NCBI GenBank assembly: GCA_016702305.1
Contig: JADJEH010000002.1
Span: 743,451 to 807,450, forward strand
Source: a bacterium
Lineage (GTDB): Bacteria; Electryoneota; RPQS01
Direction: 5' to 3'
DNA length: 64,000 bases
The notes under the pieces were generated by a model, which worked only from the letters and a program-made list of their open reading frames with translations, was not told the DNA's origin and searched no databases. Positions 43,898-52,943 of the stretch are shown here, piece by piece. Position numbers and translations under genes: made by a program. Each line of letters begins with the position of its first letter. Within the stretch, counting starts at the first letter, position 1.

Positions 43898-44675
43898 ACT
43901 ACCGATTTCGCTCGTCGTGATCACGTTCAATGAAGAGGCTAATCTGGCGCGTTGTCTGTCCGCAGCCGACTTTTGTGCCGAAATTGTCGTCGTTGATTCA
44001 GGCTCGACGGACGGCACAGTGAACGCCGCAAAGCAATTCGGCGCGAAGGTCTTCGAGCGCCCGTGGCCAGGCTACGGTCCGCAAAAGAACTTCGGCTGCG
44101 AACAAGCGATGCAGCCTTGGATCCTCTGTATTGACGCTGATGAAGTTGTCACTCCGGAGCTTCGTAAGAGTATTGAGACCGCGTTTGCTGCCGACAATTT
44201 GGATGAAGATGGCTTCGACATCAATCGCCACGGTGTGTATGCAGGCAAGTTGATTAATCACTCCGGCTGGTATCCGCAGTGGCGCACCTTTCTGTATCGC
44301 AAAGGCGCGGCGGATTGGGGTGGGATGGAACCGCATGTGACAGTACAGTTTCACGGCGCGCGTAAACGCCGCCTTTCGGGCGACCTATTGCACTTCACCT
44401 ACCGCACCATTGACGAACACTTGCGCAAGAACATATCGTCTGCGCGTGCGGCGGGGCAGGCGATGCATGAACGCGGGCGGCGGGCGAGTGCGCTTGACGT
44501 TTTCCTGAGACCCGTATGGGCCTGGACGCGTTGCTTCATTCTACAGCTTGGTTTTCTGGATGGCTTTTATGGACTGGTGATCGCCAACGGTCAGGCCACC
44601 TATACATTTCTGAAGTACGCCTACTTGCGCGAGCAGCACGGGAAGCCGACGCGCGCGAATAGTCAATCCTCGTGA
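43887..44675 (+). CDS. Glycosyltransferase family 2, WaaE/KdtX-like
   Basis: 262 aa from ATG 43887, overlapping the previous stop by 11 nt. GT-A fold with ISLVVITFNEEANLARCL, VDSGSTDGT, and DxD as CIDADE. The KNFGCEQA motif and C-terminal layout match LPS core beta-1,4-glucosyltransferases of the WaaE/KdtX group, which act on heptose I. A core-LPS function is therefore likely. Confidence 0.87.
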   Translation: MAGKLPISLVVITFNEEANLARCLSAADFCAEIVVVDSGSTDGTVNAAKQFGAKVFERPWPGYGPQKNFGCEQAMQPWILCIDADEVVTPELRKSIETAFAADNLDEDGFDINRHGVYAGKLINHSGWYPQWRTFLYRKGAADWGGMEPHVTVQFHGARKRRLSGDLLHFTYRTIDEHLRKNISSARAAGQAMHERGRRASALDVFLRPVWAWTRCFILQLGFLDGFYGLVIANGQATYTFLKYAYLREQHGKPTRANSQSS

Positions 44676-45655
44676 ATTCTTCGTCGGCAGCACAAACGCG
44701 TTGCGCGGCGCTGCTGTTTCGCCGTGTCGGTGACAGTCTACTGGCCACCGCAGCACTGCGCGCCGTCAAACTGTGGAATCCGGCCGCGCAGATAACTGTA
44801 TTCACCGAGTCGCACGTGCAGCGAGTCTTCGCGGGGTTGGAGTACGTGGATAACATCGTGGATTGCGGCTCGTCACCGACCGCTTTTGCCCTGGCCGGTC
44901 TGATGCGCCGCCATGGACCCTTTGAATACTCGATGGACTTCCTGTCGGATCCACGCTCGGCCTTGGCCTGCATGCTAAGCCCAGCCCGACATCGCGCGGG
45001 CTTTCAGAAATTTCCACGCGATCTTATCTACACGCATCGTGTAGCGCGCCAAGATCGCGACGGGCCGATTTACAGCGGCCTGCACAAACTTGGGCTGGCG
45101 CGCGCGCTGGGCGCACCTTGGTGTGACTCTCTCCCGGAGTTTCATGTCACTCCCGAAAATGAGTTGGTCGCCGCGACACTTCTGGCAGAGCGCGGTTTCA
45201 CGGCACAGAGCTTCGCTGCATTCTTTGTAACAAGCCGCAGAGAATACAAGCGCTGGCCGCTTGAGGATTTCGCGCAAGTGGCCCACGCCGTACGGGACGG
45301 CTTCGCGATGAAGGTCGCGGTCATCGGCAACGCCGCCGAACGGGCCGAGATCGAGCGCTTCACTCGCATTGCTAATCTTGACCCTGCCGCTCATTTTGAG
45401 TTCAGCGATTTAGGCGAAATGGCAGCGCTGTTGAAGTTGGCGCGTCTCTACGTTGGCAACGACGGTGGTCCAAAACATCTCGCGGTGGCCGTCGGTACTC
45501 CGACTCTAACGATTTTTCAGAATGATCCATGGGAATACTGGACGCCGCCCCATTCACCGCAGCATCTGGCAATCGCTGACGCAACCGGCCGGCCGTCCGC
45601 TGAGGCGGCAATCGCCGGTTTGAAGCGCATGGTCTCGAGGTTTGGCAATGCCTGA
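44672..45655 (+). CDS. Glycosyltransferase family 9 (heptosyltransferase-like)
   Basis: 327 aa from GTG 44672 (GTGA overlap). N-terminal LLFRRVGDSLLATAALRAVK matches the GT9 'R.GD.l...P.l..lk' start. The C-terminal YVGNDGGPKHLAVAVGTPTLTIF is the ADP-heptose-site signature (usually NDSG.MH; here NDGGPKH). It probably adds a heptose or other sugar to the LPS core. Confidence 0.86.
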   Translation: MNSSSAAQTRCAALLFRRVGDSLLATAALRAVKLWNPAAQITVFTESHVQRVFAGLEYVDNIVDCGSSPTAFALAGLMRRHGPFEYSMDFLSDPRSALACMLSPARHRAGFQKFPRDLIYTHRVARQDRDGPIYSGLHKLGLARALGAPWCDSLPEFHVTPENELVAATLLAERGFTAQSFAAFFVTSRREYKRWPLEDFAQVAHAVRDGFAMKVAVIGNAAERAEIERFTRIANLDPAAHFEFSDLGEMAALLKLARLYVGNDGGPKHLAVAVGTPTLTIFQNDPWEYWTPPHSPQHLAIADATGRPSAEAAIAGLKRMVSRFGNA

Positions 45656-46622
45656 TGTGCGCTCGATCTTGATCTTTCGCAATGGTTCGATCGGCAACAC
45701 GCTGGCCGCCGTACCGGCGCTGAAGTGTATTCGCACGAGTTACCCGCAAACGCGCATCACCGTTGTTGTGGACGCAGTCGGTCGTGAGTTATTATTGCAC
45801 TGTCCCTACATGGATGAGCTGATCGTCTACGATAAGCGGGGACAGCATTCCGGAGTAAGCGGATTTGTGCGCACGGCAGTCGCTCTGCGGCGAACTGCTC
45901 CCGACCGCGCAATTCTGTTTAAGCGGTTCTATCGCAACGGCCTGCTTGCGTTCTTGAGTGGCGCCACGGATCGCATCGGCTACGCAACGGCGGGTCGTGC
46001 GCCGTTCTTGACTTCGACGATACCTTATGACGAATCGGTGCACGTCGCGGAACTCAATCTGCGTCTGGCGCGTCATGCCGGCGCGCATACCGTCAATGAC
46101 GCGGTGCCGGAGCTTCATTTCTCGACCGAAGAACTGGCCGCATTCGCCGACTGGCGCGCGAATTTCGGTATTCGCGACCCGTACGTGGCCGTGCACTTCG
46201 GCGGCGTCACGGGCGGCGCGTCCTTTGTTGCTCAAGAGTGGCGCGCACCGCTGGTTCGCGGACTCTGTGCTTCCCGTCAGGTCCTTCTCGTGGGCCGTGG
46301 CGCGCGCGAAGTTGCCGAGGCCGAGCAGCTTCACGAGCAATTGCCCGAATCAAAACTCGCGCTCAATCTTCCTTTGCGGTTGTCCATGCTGCTCATTTCG
46401 CACGCGGTGGCCTTCATCGGTACCAATAGTGGACCGATGCACTTGGCTGCTGCGGCGCGTGTCCCGGGTATCGCCCTCTTCAGAAACGACGAGCGCTTTG
46501 ACGTGGAACGCGTGAAATGGCGGCCCCAGTTTGATCAGCTCGCCGTCGTCCCTGTTGGAAGTGAAGACACTGCAGAGTCATTCTTGTCTAAGGCCGAAAA
46601 TAGTTGGCCGAGTCTGTCGTGA
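45648..46622 (+). CDS. Glycosyltransferase family 9 (second copy)
   Basis: 324 aa from ATG 45648, overlapping the previous stop by 8 nt. It starts MPDVRSILIFRNGSIGNTLAAVPALKCI, where the usual 'GDvl' is SIGNTL. The C-terminal FIGTNSGPMHLAAAARVPGIALF is the conventional donor-site motif. Its sequence is clearly different from the preceding GT9, so the pair is not a recent duplication. Confidence 0.86.
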   Translation: MPDVRSILIFRNGSIGNTLAAVPALKCIRTSYPQTRITVVVDAVGRELLLHCPYMDELIVYDKRGQHSGVSGFVRTAVALRRTAPDRAILFKRFYRNGLLAFLSGATDRIGYATAGRAPFLTSTIPYDESVHVAELNLRLARHAGAHTVNDAVPELHFSTEELAAFADWRANFGIRDPYVAVHFGGVTGGASFVAQEWRAPLVRGLCASRQVLLVGRGAREVAEAEQLHEQLPESKLALNLPLRLSMLLISHAVAFIGTNSGPMHLAAAARVPGIALFRNDERFDVERVKWRPQFDQLAVVPVGSEDTAESFLSKAENSWPSLS

Positions 46623-47476
46623 TGACGGTGGGTATTTCCGTACCGGCGTATCGCAATTCGCAGCGGCTGCGCCGCTGTTTGACGTCCATTGCCCGCTGTG
46701 ATGCCAGTTGGCTTGTGCACACAGTCGTCGTAGACGACAGTGGCGATGGATCCGTAGCCGCTGCGCTGCAAACGGAATTTCCGCAAGTTCATTGGATTGT
46801 TCATCACGGCAATCGCGGCTTCGCCGAAGCTGCGAATCATGCAGTGTCCAGTAACGAATGCGAATATGTCTTGCTGCTGAACGACGACTGCGAGATTGTG
46901 CGGGATCCGCGGCCAGCTTTGCAAGGCTTGTTTGCGTCAAACGATGTTTTCGCGGTCGCCCTGCGCTCGGCCGACGAGCACGGCCGCACGCGGGAAGGAG
47001 CGAAGCGCTTGGTTTGGAAGGCCGGGCTCGCCAAAGTACTGCACAATCCACGGGACCAGCGCCCGCTCGTGGAAGGACTTTGTGAGTCGGATTACGCGGT
47101 CGGAGGTCACGCCGTTTTCGACCGCGCGAAGTTCATCGCGCTGAGTGGCTTTGACGCACTTTTCCATCCCTTTTACTGGGAGGACGTAGACTTGTCCCAG
47201 CGCGCGCATGCTCGCGGGTGGCGCGTGCTCTATGCTCAGAATACCGAAATTTTGCATCGCGAAGACGGAGCGATCCGCGCCACGCATGAGTCCGCGCATA
47301 TTCGCGCTGTGACGCTGCGCAATCGCCTGCTTTTTTCCGCGCGACATGGCTCAGGTGTTTCTCGGTGGCTGCTGCCCTGGACGGTGCGTTGGCTCACCCT
47401 CACAGCGTGGCTCCGGCGCGACACGCTGCGCTTGCAGGTATTGCGGAAATTCACCGTAACAAACAAGTCCGTCTGA
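46622..47476 (+). CDS. Glycosyltransferase family 2 (rhamnosyltransferase-like)
   Basis: 284 aa. The ATG overlaps the previous stop (TGATG). GT-A fold with VGISVPAYRNSQRL, VVDDSGDGS, LLNDDCEIV (DxD region) and a late GFDALFHPFYWEDVDLSQRAHARGW. The latter acceptor/ED motif is typical of WcaA/RfbN-type O-antigen sugar transferases. It is the last of the five-gene glycosyltransferase run; the OPT transporter follows after 19 nt. Confidence 0.86.
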   Translation: MTVGISVPAYRNSQRLRRCLTSIARCDASWLVHTVVVDDSGDGSVAAALQTEFPQVHWIVHHGNRGFAEAANHAVSSNECEYVLLLNDDCEIVRDPRPALQGLFASNDVFAVALRSADEHGRTREGAKRLVWKAGLAKVLHNPRDQRPLVEGLCESDYAVGGHAVFDRAKFIALSGFDALFHPFYWEDVDLSQRAHARGWRVLYAQNTEILHREDGAIRATHESAHIRAVTLRNRLLFSARHGSGVSRWLLPWTVRWLTLTAWLRRDTLRLQVLRKFTVTNKSV

Positions 47477-47495
47477 ATTGTCTCTTCGAGGACCC

Positions 47496-49379
47496 ATGGA
47501 ACATACCACAGCCTCAGGTAAAACTCCGTTTCAACCGTACGTCAATGCCGAATCCAAGATGGCCGAGTCCACTGTTCGCGCCCTTGTCCTCGGGTGTGTA
47601 CTGGGCATCGTGTTCACGGCTGCGAACGCCTATTTGGGACTCTACGTAGGTATGACAGTCAGCGCTTCGATTCCCGCGGCGGTGATGTCCATGTTCATTT
47701 TGCGCAAACTGTTTCGCGGCGGCACAATTCTCGAGAACAACATCGTCCAAACGGTGGCGTCGTCCGGTGAATCCCTCGCCGCCGGGATCATTTTTACGAT
47801 ACCAGCCTTTTTCATCTGGCATGAGTCCGGCAAAGGCGTGGAGATACCAAGTCTTGCTACAATCGCGTTTATCTCGCTGATCGGCGGCATGCTCGGCATC
47901 TTAATGATGATCCCGCTGCGCCGCATGCTCATTCGCGACGAGCACGGCACATTGCCCTACCCGGAAGGCACGGCATGTGCGGAAGTGCTGATCGCCGGCG
48001 AGCGCGGCGGGGCACATGCCAGCAAGGTCTTCTGGGGACTGTTAACGGGGGCGGTCTATAAACTCATGACGGGCGCGGGCATCTTACGCGAAACCATGAC
48101 CGTCGCGCTCCGCACTCCGACCAAAGCGTATGTGGCCATTGACGCCATCCCTGCACTCGTTGGCGTGGGCTACATCATCGGCATACGCGTCTCGGCGATC
48201 ATGTTGGGCGGTGGCCTCATGAGTTCACTTGTACTGGTACCCGCGATAGCGTTTTTCGGCGGCAGCGCATCAACACCGCTGTTCCCCGAGACGAGCACCG
48301 TTATCTCTGGCATGAGCAGCGATGCGATTCGCTCGCAGTATGTGCGTTATATCGGCGCGGGCGCAGTGACGATGGGCGGGATATTGAGCCTGCTCAAAGC
48401 GCTGCCTGCACTCTTCCGCTCGTTGTCACGCCTGCGTGGAAAGAGCGCCGCGCGTGAGCTTGACATCCGCACCGACCAGGACCTGCCGCCGAAGTTCGTC
48501 TGGATCGGGACCATCGTCGTCGCCTTGCTTTCATGGTTCCTCACGCCTGACGTTCCGCTCATCGTGCCGATCATCGCGGTTTTCGGATTCATCTTTGTCA
48601 TGGTGGCATCGCGCATCGTTGGTTTGGTCGGATCGTCGTCCAATCCGGTTAGCGGCATGACGATCGCCACCCTGCTTGGCACGACGCTTCTGTTCACCGC
48701 GTTGGGAATCGGTGGCGTTAAGGGAATGACCGCCGCGCTGTTGATCGGATCCGTTGTCTGCGTGGCGATTTGCAGCGCCGGAGATATTTCGCAGGATTTA
48801 AAGACCGGCTTCCTTGTTGGAGCGACACCGCGCAAACAACAGATAGCCGAGTTCTTCGGGTTATTCGCGGGCGTGATTGTTGTTGGCTGGGTCGTACATC
48901 TGCTGGGATCAACCTATGGCTTCGTTCTGTCGCCGGAGCACCCCAAGCCGCTGCAAGCGCCGCAGGCAAATCTGATGGCGATTCTGATTGAAGGCGTCAT
49001 GGATGGTAAGCTCCAGTGGAGCTTAATCTACCTCGGAATGTTCATTGCCGGTATCGTTGAGCTGTTCGGCGTTTCGTCGCTTGCGTTTGCCGTTGGCTTG
49101 TACCTCCCCGTTGGCTTGTCGGTCGGCGTCATGAGTGGCGCACTCATCAAATATGTCGTGGACTATCGCCACGCGAAATCTGACGCCGAAGACAACGGCG
49201 TGTTGTACAGTTCGGGGCTGATCGCCGGTGAAGCGCTGATCGGCATAGCGCTGGCGCTGTTCGCCACCGTCGGACTGTCGCTGGAAGCGTTCCACGGCAT
49301 CCTCGGTCGCGCCGAACTGCCCATCACGATCACGGCCTATGCAGTCATGCTCTTTAGCCTATGGCGTGCCTCACGCTGA
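47496..49379 (+). CDS. OPT family oligopeptide/metal-chelate transporter
   Basis: 627 aa with about 14-16 hydrophobic segments, the usual size of bacterial OPT proteins. ATG 47496 follows CGAGGA. Typical motifs include the N-terminal GIVFTAANAYLGLYVGMTVSASIPAAVMSM and LYVG..., the central GTLPYPEGTACAEVL, and SSNPVSGMTIATLL. These proton-coupled importers take up peptides or metal complexes; the substrate is not predictable. A perfect bidirectional terminator follows. Confidence 0.92.
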   Translation: MEHTTASGKTPFQPYVNAESKMAESTVRALVLGCVLGIVFTAANAYLGLYVGMTVSASIPAAVMSMFILRKLFRGGTILENNIVQTVASSGESLAAGIIFTIPAFFIWHESGKGVEIPSLATIAFISLIGGMLGILMMIPLRRMLIRDEHGTLPYPEGTACAEVLIAGERGGAHASKVFWGLLTGAVYKLMTGAGILRETMTVALRTPTKAYVAIDAIPALVGVGYIIGIRVSAIMLGGGLMSSLVLVPAIAFFGGSASTPLFPETSTVISGMSSDAIRSQYVRYIGAGAVTMGGILSLLKALPALFRSLSRLRGKSAARELDIRTDQDLPPKFVWIGTIVVALLSWFLTPDVPLIVPIIAVFGFIFVMVASRIVGLVGSSSNPVSGMTIATLLGTTLLFTALGIGGVKGMTAALLIGSVVCVAICSAGDISQDLKTGFLVGATPRKQQIAEFFGLFAGVIVVGWVVHLLGSTYGFVLSPEHPKPLQAPQANLMAILIEGVMDGKLQWSLIYLGMFIAGIVELFGVSSLAFAVGLYLPVGLSVGVMSGALIKYVVDYRHAKSDAEDNGVLYSSGLIAGEALIGIALALFATVGLSLEAFHGILGRAELPITITAYAVMLFSLWRASR

Positions 49380-49397
49380 TTCTGGTGTGCGAATGCC

Positions 49398-49434
49398 AAG
49401 CGGCCCGTCCAATTTGGACGGGCCGCTTTAGTTA
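49398..49434. terminator. Bidirectional terminator between OPT and ECF genes
   Basis: A 14-bp perfect stem, 49398-49411 with 49415-49428 (AAGCGGCCCGTCCA and its complement), has a 3-nt loop. The flanks are TTAGTTAG on plus and GGCATTC on minus. It sits between convergent genes. Confidence 0.85.
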
Positions 49435-50106
49435 GAGCATGTCCGCAAGCCTCATCAAGTCTGGCCGCGAGAGAAACTCGCGCGTATCACCCTGCCACGC
49501 CGCTTTGCCCTGCCGCAACACGATTACTCGCCCCGGCAAGCTCGCGATCAATTCAATGTCATGCGTGATGACCACACAAATTCGACCACGCTCGTGTTCA
49601 CCCGCGACGAACTCGGCAACGCGTTTCAAATTTAACTCGTCCAGACCGAGCGTGGGTTCATCGAGCACGAGGGTCATTGCTGAGCCCGCCGATTGCAGCG
49701 CGATGGCGAGTAATCGCCGTTGCCCGAACGATAGACTTTCAGGTGACGCCGCGGCCACATCTTCAAGCCTTAAACCAAGCCGGGCGACCGCGTCCTTCGC
49801 CCGCGCCCGTGCCGCACCCTCGTCGAACGTCGCAAGCTCTTCGGCGACAGTGTCCTCGAGGAACATCTGTTCCGGGAATTGCAGCACAAGTGCGGCATGC
49901 TGCAATTCCATTGCCACCAAACCTGCGGAAAGTTCAAGCTGATTGGCAAGAACCAACGCCAGAGTTGTCTTCCCTGATCCCGAAGCGCCGACCAGATAGT
50001 TAATTTCACCCCGGTCGAAGTCAGCGGACAATCCGCGCAGAACCTCGTCCGTCGGCGCATAGGCAAACGAAGCTTCGCGAATGGTCAAGAAATCGGGCGC
50101 GCTCAT
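49432..50106 (-). CDS. ECF-type ABC transporter ATPase (EcfA-like), first of a pair
   Basis: 224 aa from ATG 50106, one nt after the upstream stop. Walker A is GASGSGKTT (40-48). The Q-loop is LVLQFPEQMFLEDTVAEEL, where QFPE-x-x-F-x-x-TV is characteristic of ECF A components. Walker B is LVLDEP (147-151) and the H-loop His is H182 (ITHD). The signature is LSFGQ (125-129) instead of LSGGQ. With its partner gene it would form an asymmetric ATPase pair. No EcfT or S component is adjacent. Confidence 0.85.
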   Translation of the reverse strand: MSAPDFLTIREASFAYAPTDEVLRGLSADFDRGEINYLVGASGSGKTTLALVLANQLELSAGLVAMELQHAALVLQFPEQMFLEDTVAEELATFDEGAARARAKDAVARLGLRLEDVAAASPESLSFGQRRLLAIALQSAGSAMTLVLDEPTLGLDELNLKRVAEFVAGEHERGRICVVITHDIELIASLPGRVIVLRQGKAAWQGDTREFLSRPDLMRLADML

Positions 50107-50107
50107 C

Positions 50108-50731
50108 TTACCGTTTGTCCAGTTCCGCAAGACGGCCATCCCGCAGGCGCATGCGTCGCCCCTGTTCCGGAAACTCGGACTGCCGACTGATCATCCACAG
50201 CACTGCGACATTCTTATCAAGTCGCTCGACGAAACTCCGAAAATCGCGGCGGGAGCGTCCGTCTAGGAACACGTCGGGTTCATCAAGCAGCAGCAATTCC
50301 GGAGCGCGGCAGAAGAGTGCGGCCAAGGCCAACCGCTGCATTTGACCACCGGACAAAGCCTGCGGCGCGCGCGCGGCGAAAGTGTCAAGCTCGAAGCGCT
50401 CCAATAGCTCGGCCGCGCGTTCCGACAGCTTCTCTGTAGGTTCACCGCAGAGGCGCAGTGCGAATTCAATTTCTTCGAGCACTGTCGTGCAGATCAACTG
50501 CTCGCGCGGGTTCTGAAACAGAAACGCCGGGCTGCTCGCGCCGGCGTAACGCACCGTACCGGCGCGCGGTTTGAGCAAGCCTGCCGCAACACGCAGCAGG
50601 GTGGACTTACCCGATGCATTGTCGCCGCAAATCACTAAGCGCTCCCCGCGCTCGAGAAGCAGCGACGCACCGCTGAGCACGTCCCGACCACCACTGTAAC
50701 CGACGTAAACGCTGTCCAGTTCAAGCAGCAT
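50108..50731 (-). CDS. ECF-type ABC transporter ATPase (EcfA'-like), second of a pair
   Basis: 207 aa from ATG 50731, overlapping the waaA stop by 11 nt. Walker A is GDNASGKST (36-44). The Q-loop FLFQNPREQLICTTVLEEIEFAL is ECF-like. The signature is LSGGQ (126-130) and Walker B is LLLLDEPDVFLD. The H-loop His is missing: ITHD is replaced by ISRQ (residues ~181-184). Combined with EcfA, one composite site is canonical (Walker A/B and His from EcfA with LSGGQ from here) and the other is degenerate. Confidence 0.84.
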   Translation of the reverse strand: MLLELDSVYVGYSGGRDVLSGASLLLERGERLVICGDNASGKSTLLRVAAGLLKPRAGTVRYAGASSPAFLFQNPREQLICTTVLEEIEFALRLCGEPTEKLSERAAELLERFELDTFAARAPQALSGGQMQRLALAALFCRAPELLLLDEPDVFLDGRSRRDFRSFVERLDKNVAVLWMISRQSEFPEQGRRMRLRDGRLAELDKR

Positions 50732-51971
50732 GACGAGGCAGAACGGTATCGAGCACTCGGTCAACGACTCCGGCCCGAAGCATAACAAATTTTCGGGCCG
50801 CATCTTCCATTGGTTGGTGCAGCAGATCTGCCGCGATGCGGACCAACTCATCCGCCGCTGTAATTTCAAACAGCAAGTGCTCCGTGGCGGCTTCCTGCGC
50901 TTCGCGCGAAACGTCCGTGTTGGGACCGCAGATTACGGCGAGACCGTGCGCCATCGGTTCGATTACGCTATGCACGCCGCGATCAAATCCGCCGCCGACG
51001 AACGCCAGCGTGCCGTATCGGTACACATCGGCGAGAATTCCGCTGCGGTTCACGATCAGGACATCCGGCGCCGTGGTCGTGCGATCAACCTCCGCGCAGG
51101 TCAGACCGAACTGCTGTGCGGTCGCTTCAATGCGGCCGACCGCTGATTCCGATGGATCGTGCGGTACGACAAGGCAGCCCAGGCCGGGATGGTCGTGTCG
51201 AATCTGCGCGAAGGCCTCTAACAGTAGAATCTCGTCACGTTCGTGCGTGCTGCCGCCGATGATCCACCGTTTCTGCTCGAGGATACTTTGCCGACCATCC
51301 AACGGATTACGCTGTTCCCGTGCCCGCGCCAACACCCGGTCAAAGCGCGAATCGCCAACACTGGCCACGAAGACATGCTTACCGGCAATCGCGCGCGCGC
51401 GTTCCGCATGCTCCTCAGAGACGGTTAGTATGCCGGAGAGTCGCTCGTGAATTGCCCGATGAAATGCGCGCGCCCCCGGCCACCGCTTGAACGAGCCGCC
51501 GCGAAAATTTCCGTTGATCAACCAGACCGGGATTTTCATGTCAGCGCATTGCCATACCAGGTTGGGCCATACATCGTGCTTGCTGATCAAGACGGTTTCC
51601 GGTCGCAACGCGCGCAAATACGCGCGCACCTGATGCATCGAATCAAACGGTGAGAAATCCGCAAACGCAAAAGAATCCGGTCCCAGCGCCGTCTTGGCGG
51701 AAGGGGAGAAGTAGCTCACGCACGGAACAAAACCTCGCTCACGGCAGCACGCGGCGAGCGGCTTGATCCCTTCCAATTCGCCTGCCGATGCGCAGTGAAA
51801 CAACACAACTCGCGCGGTGTTATTTCGTTCGCGGAAGGCCCGCGCCTGCCCGGCCACGCGCCGCCGTCCGCGCAGACCCTCGCGCAGTTTGGGCGAGAAT
51901 AGTGCCGCGATATGCGCTGCGACGGACAGGGCAGGGTAAGCGAATAGGTTATAAAGAAGTTTGGCGATCAT
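50721..51971 (-). CDS. waaA: 3-deoxy-D-manno-octulosonic-acid transferase (Kdo transferase)
   Basis: 416 aa from ATG 51971; the frame is open back to 52319 only as antiregister of the GT9 gene. GT30, GT-B fold, with an N-terminal membrane-binding segment (LLYNLFAYPALSVAAHIA). The catalytic Glu is E65 in HCASAGELEG. The donor domain has GGSTHERDEILLL, RSGILADVYRYGTLAFVGGGF and GVHSVIEPMAHGLAVICGPN. The usual E-x-E-x-WPN motif is KHDVWPN (131-137) here. It transfers Kdo to lipid A precursor. It overlaps its neighbours on both sides. Confidence 0.92.
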   Translation of the reverse strand: MIAKLLYNLFAYPALSVAAHIAALFSPKLREGLRGRRRVAGQARAFRERNNTARVVLFHCASAGELEGIKPLAACCRERGFVPCVSYFSPSAKTALGPDSFAFADFSPFDSMHQVRAYLRALRPETVLISKHDVWPNLVWQCADMKIPVWLINGNFRGGSFKRWPGARAFHRAIHERLSGILTVSEEHAERARAIAGKHVFVASVGDSRFDRVLARAREQRNPLDGRQSILEQKRWIIGGSTHERDEILLLEAFAQIRHDHPGLGCLVVPHDPSESAVGRIEATAQQFGLTCAEVDRTTTAPDVLIVNRSGILADVYRYGTLAFVGGGFDRGVHSVIEPMAHGLAVICGPNTDVSREAQEAATEHLLFEITAADELVRIAADLLHQPMEDAARKFVMLRAGVVDRVLDTVLPRHAA

Positions 51972-52941
51972 GGCCAATGGCCAACAGTTGCGATAGAGTA
52001 GACATAACTTGATCCGGCGTGGTCTGACGCATGCAGTCATGGTGCCGCTTGGGGCACACATTGCCGCCGAAGGCGCTGCAGGGCCGACACGCGAGCGGCT
52101 GTTGCACAACCAGCGCGTCCGCGCGAAACGGAAAGAACCCAAACTGTTCGACTGTTGGCCCGAACAGCGCGACGACCGGAGTGCCGACTCCCGTCGCCAG
52201 ATGCATGAGCCCCGAGTCGTGACAGACCACCGCCCGCGCTCGCGCCAACAGGCCGCCGACATCGGAAAGTGCCGTGCCGACCACGACCGGGTGATTTCCC
52301 GCGATACTCCGGCAAGCATCTGCCTCGTCAGCGGAACCGCAAACCGTGATCTTCCAGCCAGACGATTCTAACCGGCTTACCAATTCCTGCCAATTCTCGA
52401 CGGGCCAGCGCTTCGTGAAGTGTTTCGCTCCGGGACACAACACAATCATCTGCTCATCGCGTGGCCCGTGAGTGTGTAGAAGCTCCAGCCCTAGCTCATC
52501 ATCCACCACGCCCAAGGAGTCCAGCGCCCGAATGTATCGGATCGGCACCGGCACTGTCGCTCCGTAGAAATTCCATTTGAAGCGGATCAGGAACCACCGC
52601 TTGATCCTGAACCGATTGGATTTGGTCCACATCAAGGGCATGCAGGCCAGACGCAAGAAGGCGCTTCTTGGACTATTCTGTAAATCCACAATGAGCTCGT
52701 ACTGGCGCGAAAGCAAACGGCGCAGCCTTAGCAGGCCGCGCCATCCCTCATTGCGATCGAGAGTGATGAGGTTGTTGATCTCGGGGAGCAACCTCGCCGC
52801 GTCGGCAAAGCCAGACGCGACCAGAAAGTCAATCTGAGAATCCGGAAACCGCCGCCGCAGCGCCCGCAAGGCAGGGGCACACAGCAACACATCGCCAAGC
52901 GAAGAGAGCCGGATGACCAAAATAGCGCCCGCAGCGGACAA
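51949..52941 (-). CDS. LPS heptosyltransferase-like glycosyltransferase family 9
   Basis: 330 aa. The only start that keeps the N-terminus is TTG 52941. It begins ILVIRLSSLGDVLLCAPALRALRRRFP, the classic WaaC/WaaF start. It has LCPGAKHFTKRWPVENW and the donor motif VVCHDSGLMHLATGVGTPVVALFGPT. Together with waaA downstream (23-nt overlap) it makes the inner core. A C-terminal ACRPCSAFGGNVCP cysteine motif is common in this family. Confidence 0.9.
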   Translation of the reverse strand: MSAAGAILVIRLSSLGDVLLCAPALRALRRRFPDSQIDFLVASGFADAARLLPEINNLITLDRNEGWRGLLRLRRLLSRQYELIVDLQNSPRSAFLRLACMPLMWTKSNRFRIKRWFLIRFKWNFYGATVPVPIRYIRALDSLGVVDDELGLELLHTHGPRDEQMIVLCPGAKHFTKRWPVENWQELVSRLESSGWKITVCGSADEADACRSIAGNHPVVVGTALSDVGGLLARARAVVCHDSGLMHLATGVGTPVVALFGPTVEQFGFFPFRADALVVQQPLACRPCSAFGGNVCPKRHHDCMRQTTPDQVMSTLSQLLAIGHDRQTSL

Positions 52942-52943
52942 TT

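Noticed and set aside
50721..52319. A longer waaA starting at 52319
   Set aside because: The first 116 codons are an alternative frame of the GT9 gene. The family N-terminus begins at ATG 51971.
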